From: JANPIX01 sp031425195
Lineage (GTDB): Bacteria; Pseudomonadota; Alphaproteobacteria; Rhodobacterales; Rhodobacteraceae
NCBI GenBank assembly: GCA_031425195.1
Contig: JANPIX010000011.1
Location: forward strand, 96,615 to 160,614
Reading direction: 5' to 3'
Length of the DNA stretch: 64,000 bases
This document shows, in pieces, positions 41,500 through 49,124 of this stretch. A model generated the notes under the pieces. That model did no database searches, had not been told where the DNA came from, and was given only the letters and a program-made list of their open reading frames with translations. The number at the start of each line of letters is the position of its first letter. Positions within the stretch are counted from its first letter, which is position 1. The position numbers and the translations under genes are program-made.

Positions 41500-41826
41500 A
41501 TGTTCGTCACACCCGCCTTTGCCCAGACCGCAGCACCCGCAGGCGGGGCAGCGTTCCTGCAATTGTTTCCGCTGATCCTGATTTTTGCGATCATGTATTT
41601 CCTTCTGATCCGCCCGCAGCAGAAAAAGCTGAAACTGCACCGCGCCATGGTCGACGCACTTCGCCGGGGCGATCAGGTGGTCACGCAGGGCGGCATTCTG
41701 GGCAAGGTCGTCAAGGTGCAGGAAGATGGGATCGTCGAGGTTGAAATTGCTGATGGCGTCAAGGTCAAGGTGATGAAGGCGACGATCTCCAATGTGATCA
41801 ACAAGACCGAACCCGCAACAGCCTGA
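41500..41826 (+). CDS. yajC: Preprotein translocase subunit YajC
   Basis: The 108-residue inner-membrane protein joins SecDF in the Sec translocon accessory complex. It has an N-terminal membrane helix (FPLILIFAIMYFLLI) followed by RPQQKKLKLHRAMVDALRRG and the TQGGILGKVVKV beta-rich domain. It heads the yajC-secD-secF operon, with 15 bp to secD. Confidence 0.96.
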   Translation: MFVTPAFAQTAAPAGGAAFLQLFPLILIFAIMYFLLIRPQQKKLKLHRAMVDALRRGDQVVTQGGILGKVVKVQEDGIVEVEIADGVKVKVMKATISNVINKTEPATA

Positions 41827-41841
41827 CGCAGGACTGACCTC

Positions 41842-43509
41842 ATGTTGACCACCCCATTGTGGAAGCGCCTGCTGATCTGGTCGATCGTGGCGCTTGGGAT
41901 TGCTGCGGCCGCCCCAAACCTTTTTTACAGCCGCGTCGAACTCCACAATGATGCGGTGGCGTCGATCGAAAAGTCAGGCGGGGTGGTCACACCCGAACAG
42001 GAGGCCGCCCTTGCGGATTGGCCATCGTTCCTGCCATCTAATCTGGTGAATCTGGGGCTTGACCTGCGTGGCGGCGCGCATCTTCTGGCCGAAGTGCATG
42101 TGGCAGACGTTTACAAGTCTCGCATCGACGCGCTTTGGCCCGAGGTACGTGATGCCTTGCGTGACGTGCGCGATCAGGTTGGCAGTGTGCGCAGGCAACC
42201 GTCCGTGCCCGGCATTCTGCGGGTTTCGATTACAGAGCAATCGGCCATGCCTGTTGCGCTTGCGGCGGTTCAGGCGCTGGCCCAACCTGTCGTCAGTCTG
42301 ACCGGTATCGGATCGAACGATATCGACGTGGCGCAGGATGGCGACGAGATCGTCATTCAGTTGTCCGAGGCGGAACGTGCCGCAACCGACAATCGCACGA
42401 TCCAGCAAAGCCTTGAAATCATTCGCCGCCGCGTTGACGAAGTGGGCACGCGCGAACCGACGATTCAACGTCAGGGAACCGACCGCATCCTTATTCAGGT
42501 GCCGGGTATCGGGTCAGCTGCCGAGTTGAAGGCGCTGATCGGGACGACCGCGAAACTGACCTTCAGCCCAGTTGTGCGGCAAACCACTGATGCAGGGGCC
42601 GACCCCGGGCCGCGCAACCTGTTGCTGCCTGCAGTCGAACAGGAAGGCGTGTTCTATGTGGTCGAGGAAACGCCCGTCGTCACAGGCGAGGAACTGACTA
42701 ACGCACAGCCATCGTTCGACCAGAACAACCGCCCGTCCGTGGAATTCCAGTTCGACGCGCAGGGTGCCCGCGCCTTTGGCGATTATACTGCTGCGAACAT
42801 CGGCAAACCCTTCGCCATCGTGCTGGACAACGAGGTGATTTCGGCCCCGGTGATCCAAAGTGCCATTCCGGGGGGCAGAGGCATCATCACCGGCGATTTC
42901 ACAGTGGAAGAATCGACCAACCTTGCCGTTTTGCTGCGTGCTGGTGCCCTGCCTGCCGAAATGACTTTTCTGGAAGAGCGTACCATCGGCCCGGAACTCG
43001 GGCAGGACAGCATCGACGCCGGGCGGCTTGCAGCACTTGTCGGGATGATTGCCGTCGTGGTCTTCATGGTCGCCTGCTACGGCTGGTTCGGCGTCATGGC
43101 GAACATTGCGCTTGCGATCAACATCGTGCTGCTTTTTGCGATCCTGTCGACCATCGGGGCCACGCTCACGCTCCCGGGCATCGCGGGTATTGTGCTGACG
43201 ATGGGCATGGCGGTTGACGCCAACGTGCTGATTTACGAACGTATCCGTGAGGAATTGCGCCAGAAGGTCAGCCCCTCGCGTGCCATCGAGATCGGGTTCG
43301 ACAAGGCGTTTTCCGCCATCGTCGATTCCAACGTGACGGCCATCATTACGGCCGTCATCATGTTCTGGATCGGGTCTGGCCCGGTGCGCGGATTTGCAGT
43401 CACCCTTGGCATCGGGATCATCACGTCGATGTTCACCGCCGTCTATGTGACACGTCTTGTCATTGAAACCTGGATGGCCTGGCGGCGTCCGAAAACCATC
43501 ACCGTCTGA
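41842..43509 (+). CDS. secD: Protein translocase subunit SecD
   Basis: SecD uses the proton gradient to pull exported proteins through the Sec channel. The 555-residue protein has an N-terminal membrane helix, a large periplasmic P1 region (LGLDLRGGAHLLAEV; RRRVDEVGTREP), and a C-terminal five-helix bundle with IVLTMGMAVDANVLIYERIREEL cut across the conserved Asp. It lies between yajC and secF (12 bp gap). Confidence 0.97.
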   Translation: MLTTPLWKRLLIWSIVALGIAAAAPNLFYSRVELHNDAVASIEKSGGVVTPEQEAALADWPSFLPSNLVNLGLDLRGGAHLLAEVHVADVYKSRIDALWPEVRDALRDVRDQVGSVRRQPSVPGILRVSITEQSAMPVALAAVQALAQPVVSLTGIGSNDIDVAQDGDEIVIQLSEAERAATDNRTIQQSLEIIRRRVDEVGTREPTIQRQGTDRILIQVPGIGSAAELKALIGTTAKLTFSPVVRQTTDAGADPGPRNLLLPAVEQEGVFYVVEETPVVTGEELTNAQPSFDQNNRPSVEFQFDAQGARAFGDYTAANIGKPFAIVLDNEVISAPVIQSAIPGGRGIITGDFTVEESTNLAVLLRAGALPAEMTFLEERTIGPELGQDSIDAGRLAALVGMIAVVVFMVACYGWFGVMANIALAINIVLLFAILSTIGATLTLPGIAGIVLTMGMAVDANVLIYERIREELRQKVSPSRAIEIGFDKAFSAIVDSNVTAIITAVIMFWIGSGPVRGFAVTLGIGIITSMFTAVYVTRLVIETWMAWRRPKTITV

Positions 43510-43521
43510 GGAGAGTGACCG

Positions 43522-44493
43522 ATGCGGTTGAAACTGGTTCCTGAAACGACAAACATCGACTTCTTTCGCGCGCAGTATGTGACATTTGGCGCGTCTATCG
43601 TGGCTGTACTGGTGACCTTTGTGCTGCTGGCGACGATGGGCCTGAACTTCGGGATCGACTTCCGGGGTGGCACCACCATTCGCACGGAATCCACTCAGGC
43701 AGTGGATGTCGGTATCTATCGCGGCGCATTGGATCAGCTTGATCTGGGCGATGTTTCGATTGCAGAGGTTTTTGATCCCAACTTTCGCGACGATCAGCAT
43801 GTGGCCATGGTCCGCATTCAGGCGCAGGACGGGGCCGAGGCAGTCACACCCGAAACGATCAGCCAGATCGAGGCGGCGCTGAAAACCGTTGATCCGGCCA
43901 TCACGTTTCCCGCCGTGGAATCTGTGGGGCCAAAGGTGTCATCCGAACTCATCTGGTCTGCCCTGTTCGCCGTTCTGGCAGGGTCGTTCGGGATTCTCGT
44001 CTATGTCTGGGCGCGTTTCGAATGGCAGTTCGCCGTCGGCACGGTGGCAGCCCTGCTTCACGACGTGATTGTGACTGTGGGCGTGTTTTCCCTGTTTCAG
44101 CTCAAATTCGACCTGACAATCGTGGCGGCACTGCTGACGATTCTTGGTTATTCCGTGAACGACACCGTGGTGATCTTTGACCGGCTTCGCGAGAATCTTG
44201 CTAAATACAAGACGATGCCCTTGCGCGATATGATGAACCTGACCGCCAACGAAACACTTAGCCGCACGATTATGACGGCATCGACCACGCTGATCGCGTT
44301 GACTGCCTTGTTGATCTTTGGCGGTGACGTGATCCGGGGATTTGTGTTTGCCATGTTGTTCGGGGTGATCGTTGGCACCTATTCGACGCTTTATGTCGCC
44401 AAGAACATTGTGCTGTTTCTGGGGTTGGATCGCAGCGACAAGCCCAAGAAAGATCGTGGCACCCCCAGCGAATATGCCAACATCGACGCGTGA
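43522..44493 (+). CDS. secF: Protein translocase subunit SecF
   Basis: SecF pairs with SecD. The 323-residue protein has the N-terminal MGLNFGIDFRGGTTIRTES motif, a periplasmic P4 region, and five C-terminal helices with LTILGYSVNDTVVIFDRLRE. An ordinary length and good spacing (12 bp from secD, 6 bp to the Mth938-like gene) support one operon. Confidence 0.97.
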   Translation: MRLKLVPETTNIDFFRAQYVTFGASIVAVLVTFVLLATMGLNFGIDFRGGTTIRTESTQAVDVGIYRGALDQLDLGDVSIAEVFDPNFRDDQHVAMVRIQAQDGAEAVTPETISQIEAALKTVDPAITFPAVESVGPKVSSELIWSALFAVLAGSFGILVYVWARFEWQFAVGTVAALLHDVIVTVGVFSLFQLKFDLTIVAALLTILGYSVNDTVVIFDRLRENLAKYKTMPLRDMMNLTANETLSRTIMTASTTLIALTALLIFGGDVIRGFVFAMLFGVIVGTYSTLYVAKNIVLFLGLDRSDKPKKDRGTPSEYANIDA

Positions 44494-44499
44494 CCTGCG

Positions 44500-44853
44500 A
44501 TGCGACTGACGGAAATCACCTATAGCACTGCCAAACCCGTTGACGGTTATGGGCCGGGCTTCTTTCGCGTGGATGGTCAGGTTCTGCGAGGGCCAAGCCT
44601 CATCACCCCTTGGGACGCCGGCGCGTGGGGCGGGCTGACCGATACCGCAGGTCCGCTCAGCCTTGTGGACAGGATCGACGTTCTGTTCGTTGGAACAGGG
44701 GCCAGCATCGCCCATATCCCATCCGAGTTCAGGGTTCTGGTCGAAGCCGCGGGCATCGGGGTGGAAGTGATGGATTCGCCCGCCGCCTGCCGCACCTATA
44801 ACGTGCTGCTGAGCGAGGGGCGGCGCATTGCCCTGGCGGTGTTGCCGATCTGA
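44500..44853 (+). CDS. Mth938-like (DUF498) protein
   Basis: The 117-residue protein has YGPGFFRVDGQVLRGPSLIT near the start and the family's GTGASIAHIP loop in the middle, fitting the Mth938/NDUFAF3 fold. Human NDUFAF3 helps assemble respiratory complex I; the bacterial role is unproven. It is the last gene of the yajC-secD-secF run and converges with the aldo/keto reductase. Confidence 0.88.
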   Translation: MRLTEITYSTAKPVDGYGPGFFRVDGQVLRGPSLITPWDAGAWGGLTDTAGPLSLVDRIDVLFVGTGASIAHIPSEFRVLVEAAGIGVEVMDSPAACRTYNVLLSEGRRIALAVLPI

Positions 44854-44866
44854 CGTGCGGCGCGCG

Positions 44867-45859
44867 TTACCAAAGATGGTGAACGTGCGGCGCAATCAAA
44901 CGGGCATAGATATCGCGCGCCGCTGCCATCGTGGCGGGCGGCAAGGCGGGCAACCCATCGGCGGCGGCATTCGCTTGCGACTGCGCCGCGTTCTTTGCCC
45001 CGGGGATGACCACTGATACCGCGTCATCCATCAAAATCCAACGCAGCGCAAAGGCCGCCATCGTGGCACCCTGTGGAACAAGCGGGCGAAGTTCCTCGAC
45101 CGCCTGCAAAGCCACATCGAACGGCACACCCGAAAACGTCTCGCCCTTGTCAAACGCCTCGCCGTTGCGGTTGAAGGCGCGGTGGTCATCAGCGGCAAAG
45201 GTGCTTGCCGCAGACATCTTGCCCGTCAGCAGACCGGAGGCGAGCGGCACACGCGCGATCACCGCGACGTTGCGCGCGGCTGCCTCGCGAAAGAAAACCT
45301 CGGCAGGGCGCTGCCGCAGCAGGTTATAGATGATCTGAACCGCTACGACTCCGGGATAGGTGATGGCCTGCATCGCCTCGGATATCTTTTCGACAGATAC
45401 GCCGTAGTCGGCGATCTTGCCCTTTGCCTTGATCGCATCCATTGCGGCGAACAGATCCGGGTTGGAATAACATTCAGTGGGCGGGCAGTGGAGTTGCACC
45501 AGATCGATGCAATCAACGCCCAGATTGGTCAGTGACCGGTCGATGAACGCCTCGATATTTTCACCCGTGTAGCCCGAGGCGACATGCGGCGAAAGGCGGC
45601 GGCCCGCCTTGCTGGCCACATAGGGACGTTCGCCCCCCCGCGCCCGCAGCACATCGCGAATGATGCGTTCCGAGCGACCGTCGCCGTAGACATCGGCTGT
45701 GTCGATGAAGGTCATGCCAGCATCAAGCGCTGCGTGGAGGGCGGCCTGCGCTTCGGCTTCGGTCACTTCGCCCCAGGTTCCCCCGATGGCCCAAGCCCCG
45801 AAACCGATGCGGGTGGTGGTGCGGCCAGTGCGGCCAAAGGGGCGGGTGGTCAGGGTCAT
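44867..45859 (-). CDS. Aldo/keto reductase
   Basis: The 330-residue protein is a TIM-barrel NADPH oxidoreductase with the catalytic tetrad pattern: Asp and Tyr in DTADVYGDGRSE, Lys in YVASKAG, and His in LVQLHCPP. It resembles the YajO/YccK branch, whose physiological substrates are mostly unknown. ATG 45859 is preferred; the upstream extension to 46204 runs under ccmA on the other strand and is not family-like. Confidence 0.92.
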   Translation of the reverse strand: MTLTTRPFGRTGRTTTRIGFGAWAIGGTWGEVTEAEAQAALHAALDAGMTFIDTADVYGDGRSERIIRDVLRARGGERPYVASKAGRRLSPHVASGYTGENIEAFIDRSLTNLGVDCIDLVQLHCPPTECYSNPDLFAAMDAIKAKGKIADYGVSVEKISEAMQAITYPGVVAVQIIYNLLRQRPAEVFFREAAARNVAVIARVPLASGLLTGKMSAASTFAADDHRAFNRNGEAFDKGETFSGVPFDVALQAVEELRPLVPQGATMAAFALRWILMDDAVSVVIPGAKNAAQSQANAAADGLPALPPATMAAARDIYARLIAPHVHHLW

Positions 45860-45991
45860 CGGAATCTCCAAGGCTCGGGGTTGCCTGCTTGTGCCATCGC
45901 GGTGCGACAGATTCAACCTGTGTAGACCCCGCGTTAAGGCTGAGTCAGCGTGGCCCTTTCCCAAGCCCGGACGATAGGCTAGGCCAAAGGC

Positions 45992-46603
45992 ATGGAACTG
46001 GTTGCAAAAAATCTGGCTTGCGCACGAGGGGGAATGCCGGTGCTTGCGGGCGTCACGTTCCGCCTGAAATCGGGGCAGGCCTTGATCTTGCGGGGCCCCA
46101 ATGGGGTTGGCAAGACAACGCTGCTGCGCGTGGTTGCGGGCCTGCAGCCAGCCGTCAAGGGCCGGCTTTCGGTGCCCGACGGCGGTGTCGCTTATGCGGG
46201 CCACGCCGACGGCGTCAAACCAACGCTAAGCGTGCGTGAAAACCTCGCGTTCTGGGCATCGGTCTATGGTGGCGGCACGGTGGATGCCGCCATGGCCGCG
46301 TTGGAATTGGAGCCGCTTGCCGATCGGGCAGGGGGCAGCCTTTCGGCAGGGCAGCGCAGGCGACTGGGTCTGGCGCGGCTCGTGGTGACAGGTCGCAAGA
46401 TCTGGGCTCTGGACGAACCGACGGTGTCGCTGGATACGACTTCGGTTGCACAGTTCGCCTCAGTTTTGCAGCGCCATCTGTCCGCGGGTGGTTCGGCCCT
46501 GATTGCCACGCACATTGATCTGGGCCTGCCCGGTGCAACCGACCTTGATCTGATTCGGTTCCGGGCCAAGATCCTGCCCCTGTCACGGGGGGAGTTCGCA
46601 TGA
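45992..46603 (+). CDS. ccmA: Heme exporter ATP-binding protein CcmA
   Basis: CcmA powers the ABC module that acts in cytochrome c maturation. The 203-residue ATPase has Walker A GPNGVGKTTLL, signature LSAGQRRRLGLARL and Walker B WALDEPTVSLD. CcmA and CcmB with CcmC/CcmD release heme-loaded CcmE in the periplasm. Its stop overlaps ccmB by 4 bp. Confidence 0.95.
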   Translation: MELVAKNLACARGGMPVLAGVTFRLKSGQALILRGPNGVGKTTLLRVVAGLQPAVKGRLSVPDGGVAYAGHADGVKPTLSVRENLAFWASVYGGGTVDAAMAALELEPLADRAGGSLSAGQRRRLGLARLVVTGRKIWALDEPTVSLDTTSVAQFASVLQRHLSAGGSALIATHIDLGLPGATDLDLIRFRAKILPLSRGEFA

Positions 46604-47256
46604 CTGCCTTGATGATCCGCGATCTGCGGCTTGCCCTGCGGGCCGGGGGTGGTTTCGGGTTAAGCCTCGCGTTCTTTCTGCTGGTGGCAGTTCTTGTGCC
46701 CTTGGGCGTTGGCCCCGAAGGGGGGCTTCTGGGCCGCATTGCGCCGGGCATTCTGTGGGTTGGCGCGGCGCTGGCCTGCCTTCTGTCGCTCGACCGGCTT
46801 TACGCGCTGGACTACGAAGACGGCTCGCTCGACCTTCTGGCCACCGCTCCATTGCCGCTCGAAGGCGTCGTTGCCGTAAAGGCGGCGGCGCATTGGGTGG
46901 TCACGGGTTTGCCCTTGACGCTGGCTGCGCCGGCCTTGGGTGTGCTTCTCAATCTGCCGGGGCCGGGCTATCTGTGGCTTTTGGTGTCGCTTGCCATTGG
47001 GACACCGGCGCTTTCCATCATCGGCGCGTTTGGTGCTGCACTTACCGTCGGGCTCAAGCGCGGTGGGTTGCTGCTGAGCGTTCTGGTATTGCCCCTTTAT
47101 GTGCCAACGCTCATTTTCGGGGCCGAGGTTGCGCGGCGTGGTGCCGCCGGTCAGATGGTTGAAACGTCGCTTCTGTTGCTCGCGGGGATCACGCTGGGCG
47201 CCTTGGCCCTGCTGCCCTTTGCCGCAGCGGCAGCTTTGCGGGTCAACCTTCGGTGA
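46600..47256 (+). CDS. ccmB: Heme exporter permease CcmB
   Basis: The 218-residue membrane protein has about six helices and the CcmB signature ALDYEDGSLDLLATAPLPLE. ATGA overlap with ccmA at 46600-46603 shows coupling. It forms the membrane half of the CcmAB transporter. Confidence 0.94.
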   Translation: MTALMIRDLRLALRAGGGFGLSLAFFLLVAVLVPLGVGPEGGLLGRIAPGILWVGAALACLLSLDRLYALDYEDGSLDLLATAPLPLEGVVAVKAAAHWVVTGLPLTLAAPALGVLLNLPGPGYLWLLVSLAIGTPALSIIGAFGAALTVGLKRGGLLLSVLVLPLYVPTLIFGAEVARRGAAGQMVETSLLLLAGITLGALALLPFAAAAALRVNLR

Positions 47257-47309
47257 GGTGGCCCGGCAGAACCCTTGCCCTGCCATGCAGAAGGACTTAG
47301 CAAACGGTC

Positions 47310-48041
47310 ATGTCACTTTGGGAATTTGCAAATCCGAAACGGTTCATGGGCTTGTCGGCCCGGCTTTTGCCTTGGCTGACAGCACTGGCGACGATCTGCC
47401 TTGTCACAGGTATTGGCTGGGGCTTTTTCCTGACGCCCGATGATTACCGCCAGGGATCAACAGTCAAGATCATCTACCTGCATGTCCCCTCGGCCATGAT
47501 GGCCATCAATGCCTGGGGCATGATGCTGGTGGCGTCGCTGGTCTGGCTGGTCCGCCGCCACCACGTCAGCGCGCTTGCCGCCAAGGCTGCGGCCCCGGTT
47601 GGTGTGATCTTCACGGTAATTGCGCTGGTCACCGGCGCGTTGTGGGGCCAACCCATGTGGGGCACGTGGTGGGCATGGGATCCGCGCCTGACATCGTTCC
47701 TGATCCTGTTCCTGTTCTACATCGGGTATCTGGCCCTGTGGCAGGCCATCGAAGACTCCGATACCGCGGCCGATCTGACCAGCATCCTGTGCATTGTCGG
47801 CTCGGTTTTTGCGGTTCTGTCCCGATATGCGGTAAACTTCTGGAATCAGGGGCTGCATCAGGGGGCGACTCTTAGCCTTGATAAGGAAGAAAACATTTCC
47901 GACGTGTTCTGGGTGCCCCTCGTGATTGCCATATTCGGCTTTGGCTTTTTGTTCGTGTCGCTTGTCCTGTTGCGCACTCGCACAGAAATCAGGGCGCGGC
48001 GGTTGTCGGCGCTTCGGGCACGCGAAAGAATGGCGTCATGA
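47310..48041 (+). CDS. ccmC: Cytochrome c maturation heme-handling protein CcmC
   Basis: CcmC passes heme to CcmE. The 243-residue protein has six membrane helices and the Trp-rich periplasmic motif WGTWWAWDPRLTS flanked by conserved His residues (IYLHVPS and NQGLHQG). It overlaps ccmD by 4 bp. The gap to ccmB is 53 bp. Confidence 0.96.
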   Translation: MSLWEFANPKRFMGLSARLLPWLTALATICLVTGIGWGFFLTPDDYRQGSTVKIIYLHVPSAMMAINAWGMMLVASLVWLVRRHHVSALAAKAAAPVGVIFTVIALVTGALWGQPMWGTWWAWDPRLTSFLILFLFYIGYLALWQAIEDSDTAADLTSILCIVGSVFAVLSRYAVNFWNQGLHQGATLSLDKEENISDVFWVPLVIAIFGFGFLFVSLVLLRTRTEIRARRLSALRARERMAS

Positions 48042-48190
48042 TGCCCGATCTTGGAAAATATGCAGGTGCCGTCCTCGGGTCGTATATTGTGACGCTGCTC
48101 CTTATTGCAGGTCTGATCCTGTTCAGCCTGTGGCAATCGCGGCGGATGAAGCGCGCTTTGAAGCAGGCCGAAGGCCATCGGGATGTCTAG
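48038..48190 (+). CDS. ccmD: Cytochrome c maturation small protein CcmD
   Basis: The 50-residue protein is short enough that length-filtered gene finders miss it. It reads MMPDLGKYAGAVLGSYIVTL followed by one more hydrophobic stretch and a basic tail (SRRMKRALKQAEGHRDV). One membrane helix with a positive C-terminus is the CcmD pattern; it aids release of holo-CcmE. It overlaps ccmC (ATGA) and ccmG (8 bp). Confidence 0.9.
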   Translation: MMPDLGKYAGAVLGSYIVTLLLIAGLILFSLWQSRRMKRALKQAEGHRDV

Positions 48191-48716
48191 ATTACTGATG
48201 GTCCTGCCGCCGCTTCTGTTTCTTGGCCTGGCTGTTATGTTCTGGGTCGGGATGGGGCGTGATGATCCCAACGGTCTGCCGTCCACCCGCATTGGTCTGG
48301 AAGCGCCCGCCCTGCCTGACGCGTCGTTGCCGGGTTTTCCCGCTGTGGCAGATGCCGAATTGCGGACCGGCCAAGTGACACTGGTGAATTTCTGGGCGAG
48401 CTGGTGCCCCCCCTGCCGCGCCGAACACCCCGTCTTGCTGCGCATGGCGACCGAAGGGATCCGCATCATTGGCGTCAATTTCAGTGATCAGGAAACCGCC
48501 GCCACCGCTTATCTGACCGAAGAAGGCAATCCGTTTCTGGGTATCGCCTTTGATCCAAAGGCAAGGACGGCCATCGATTGGGGTGTTACTGCACCACCGG
48601 AAACGTTCATCGTCGGCGGCGACGGGACAGTCCTGTTCAGGTTTCAGGGCCCGCTGATCGGAAGCTATTATGAACAGCAGTTCGTTCCCGCGCTGAAAGC
48701 GGCACTTGGGCAATAA
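48183..48716 (+). CDS. ccmG: Thiol:disulfide interchange protein CcmG (DsbE)
   Basis: The 177-residue membrane-anchored thioredoxin-fold protein keeps apocytochrome Cys residues reduced. It has an N-terminal helix (LLMVLPPLLFLGLAVMFWV) and the active site NFWASWCPPCRAEHPVL. It ends the ccmABCDG run. ccmE, ccmF and ccmH are not in this window. Confidence 0.96.
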   Translation: MSRLLMVLPPLLFLGLAVMFWVGMGRDDPNGLPSTRIGLEAPALPDASLPGFPAVADAELRTGQVTLVNFWASWCPPCRAEHPVLLRMATEGIRIIGVNFSDQETAATAYLTEEGNPFLGIAFDPKARTAIDWGVTAPPETFIVGGDGTVLFRFQGPLIGSYYEQQFVPALKAALGQ

Positions 48717-48722
48717 GGCGGT

Positions 48723-48872
48723 TTATCCAAGAAACGCGACGATTGACAACAACACGCCTGCCACAAAAATCTCACCCCACGGCAGAACGCTGACCAACGA
48801 TACCCGGGTCGTGTTTCGGTTGCGGTCAGAGGAATAGAACAGACTTGCAGGGGGAACGGCAGGGGTGCGCAT
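48723..48872 (-). CDS. Small membrane protein of unknown function (49 residues)
   Basis: A 49-residue reading frame in the gap between ccmG and acnA reads MRTPAVPPASLFYSSDRNRN then a soluble bend and a membrane helix (PWGEIFVAGVLLSIVAFLG). Composition (Pro-rich N-terminus, one C-terminal helix) looks protein-like, and codons are GC-biased at the third position. No family is recognised. It is too short for a 60-residue cutoff. Its stop lies 7 bp past the ccmG stop, so the two converge. Confidence 0.55.
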   Translation of the reverse strand: MRTPAVPPASLFYSSDRNRNTTRVSLVSVLPWGEIFVAGVLLSIVAFLG

Positions 48873-49069
48873 GGGATCAACCTTGAATTGACGGTTTCTG
48901 GTTTGTTCACGGTACGCGCCAAAACTTAAGAATTGATCCAGCCGCCACCGTAACTTTCAACTGATCTGGAAACAGTTTGTTGCGGGTAAAGGGATAGACC
49001 GTTGCATGTGCACGTGCCGGGCACACCGAACCGCGAGACGGGTTCCGTGTCGCAATCGTGACAAAAGAA

Positions 49070-49093
49070 GACCGGCAAATTTCTTTGCCGGTC
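49070..49093 (-). terminator. Hairpin terminator after acnA
   Basis: Perfect 10-bp arms GACCGGCAAA and TTTGCCGGTC surround a 4-base loop. On the acnA strand the stem is followed by TTCTTTTG, a T-rich tract fitting a rho-independent terminator. Confidence 0.8.
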
Positions 49094-49124
49094 CAAAATG
49101 ACAAACCTTATGACGGGTGACGAC

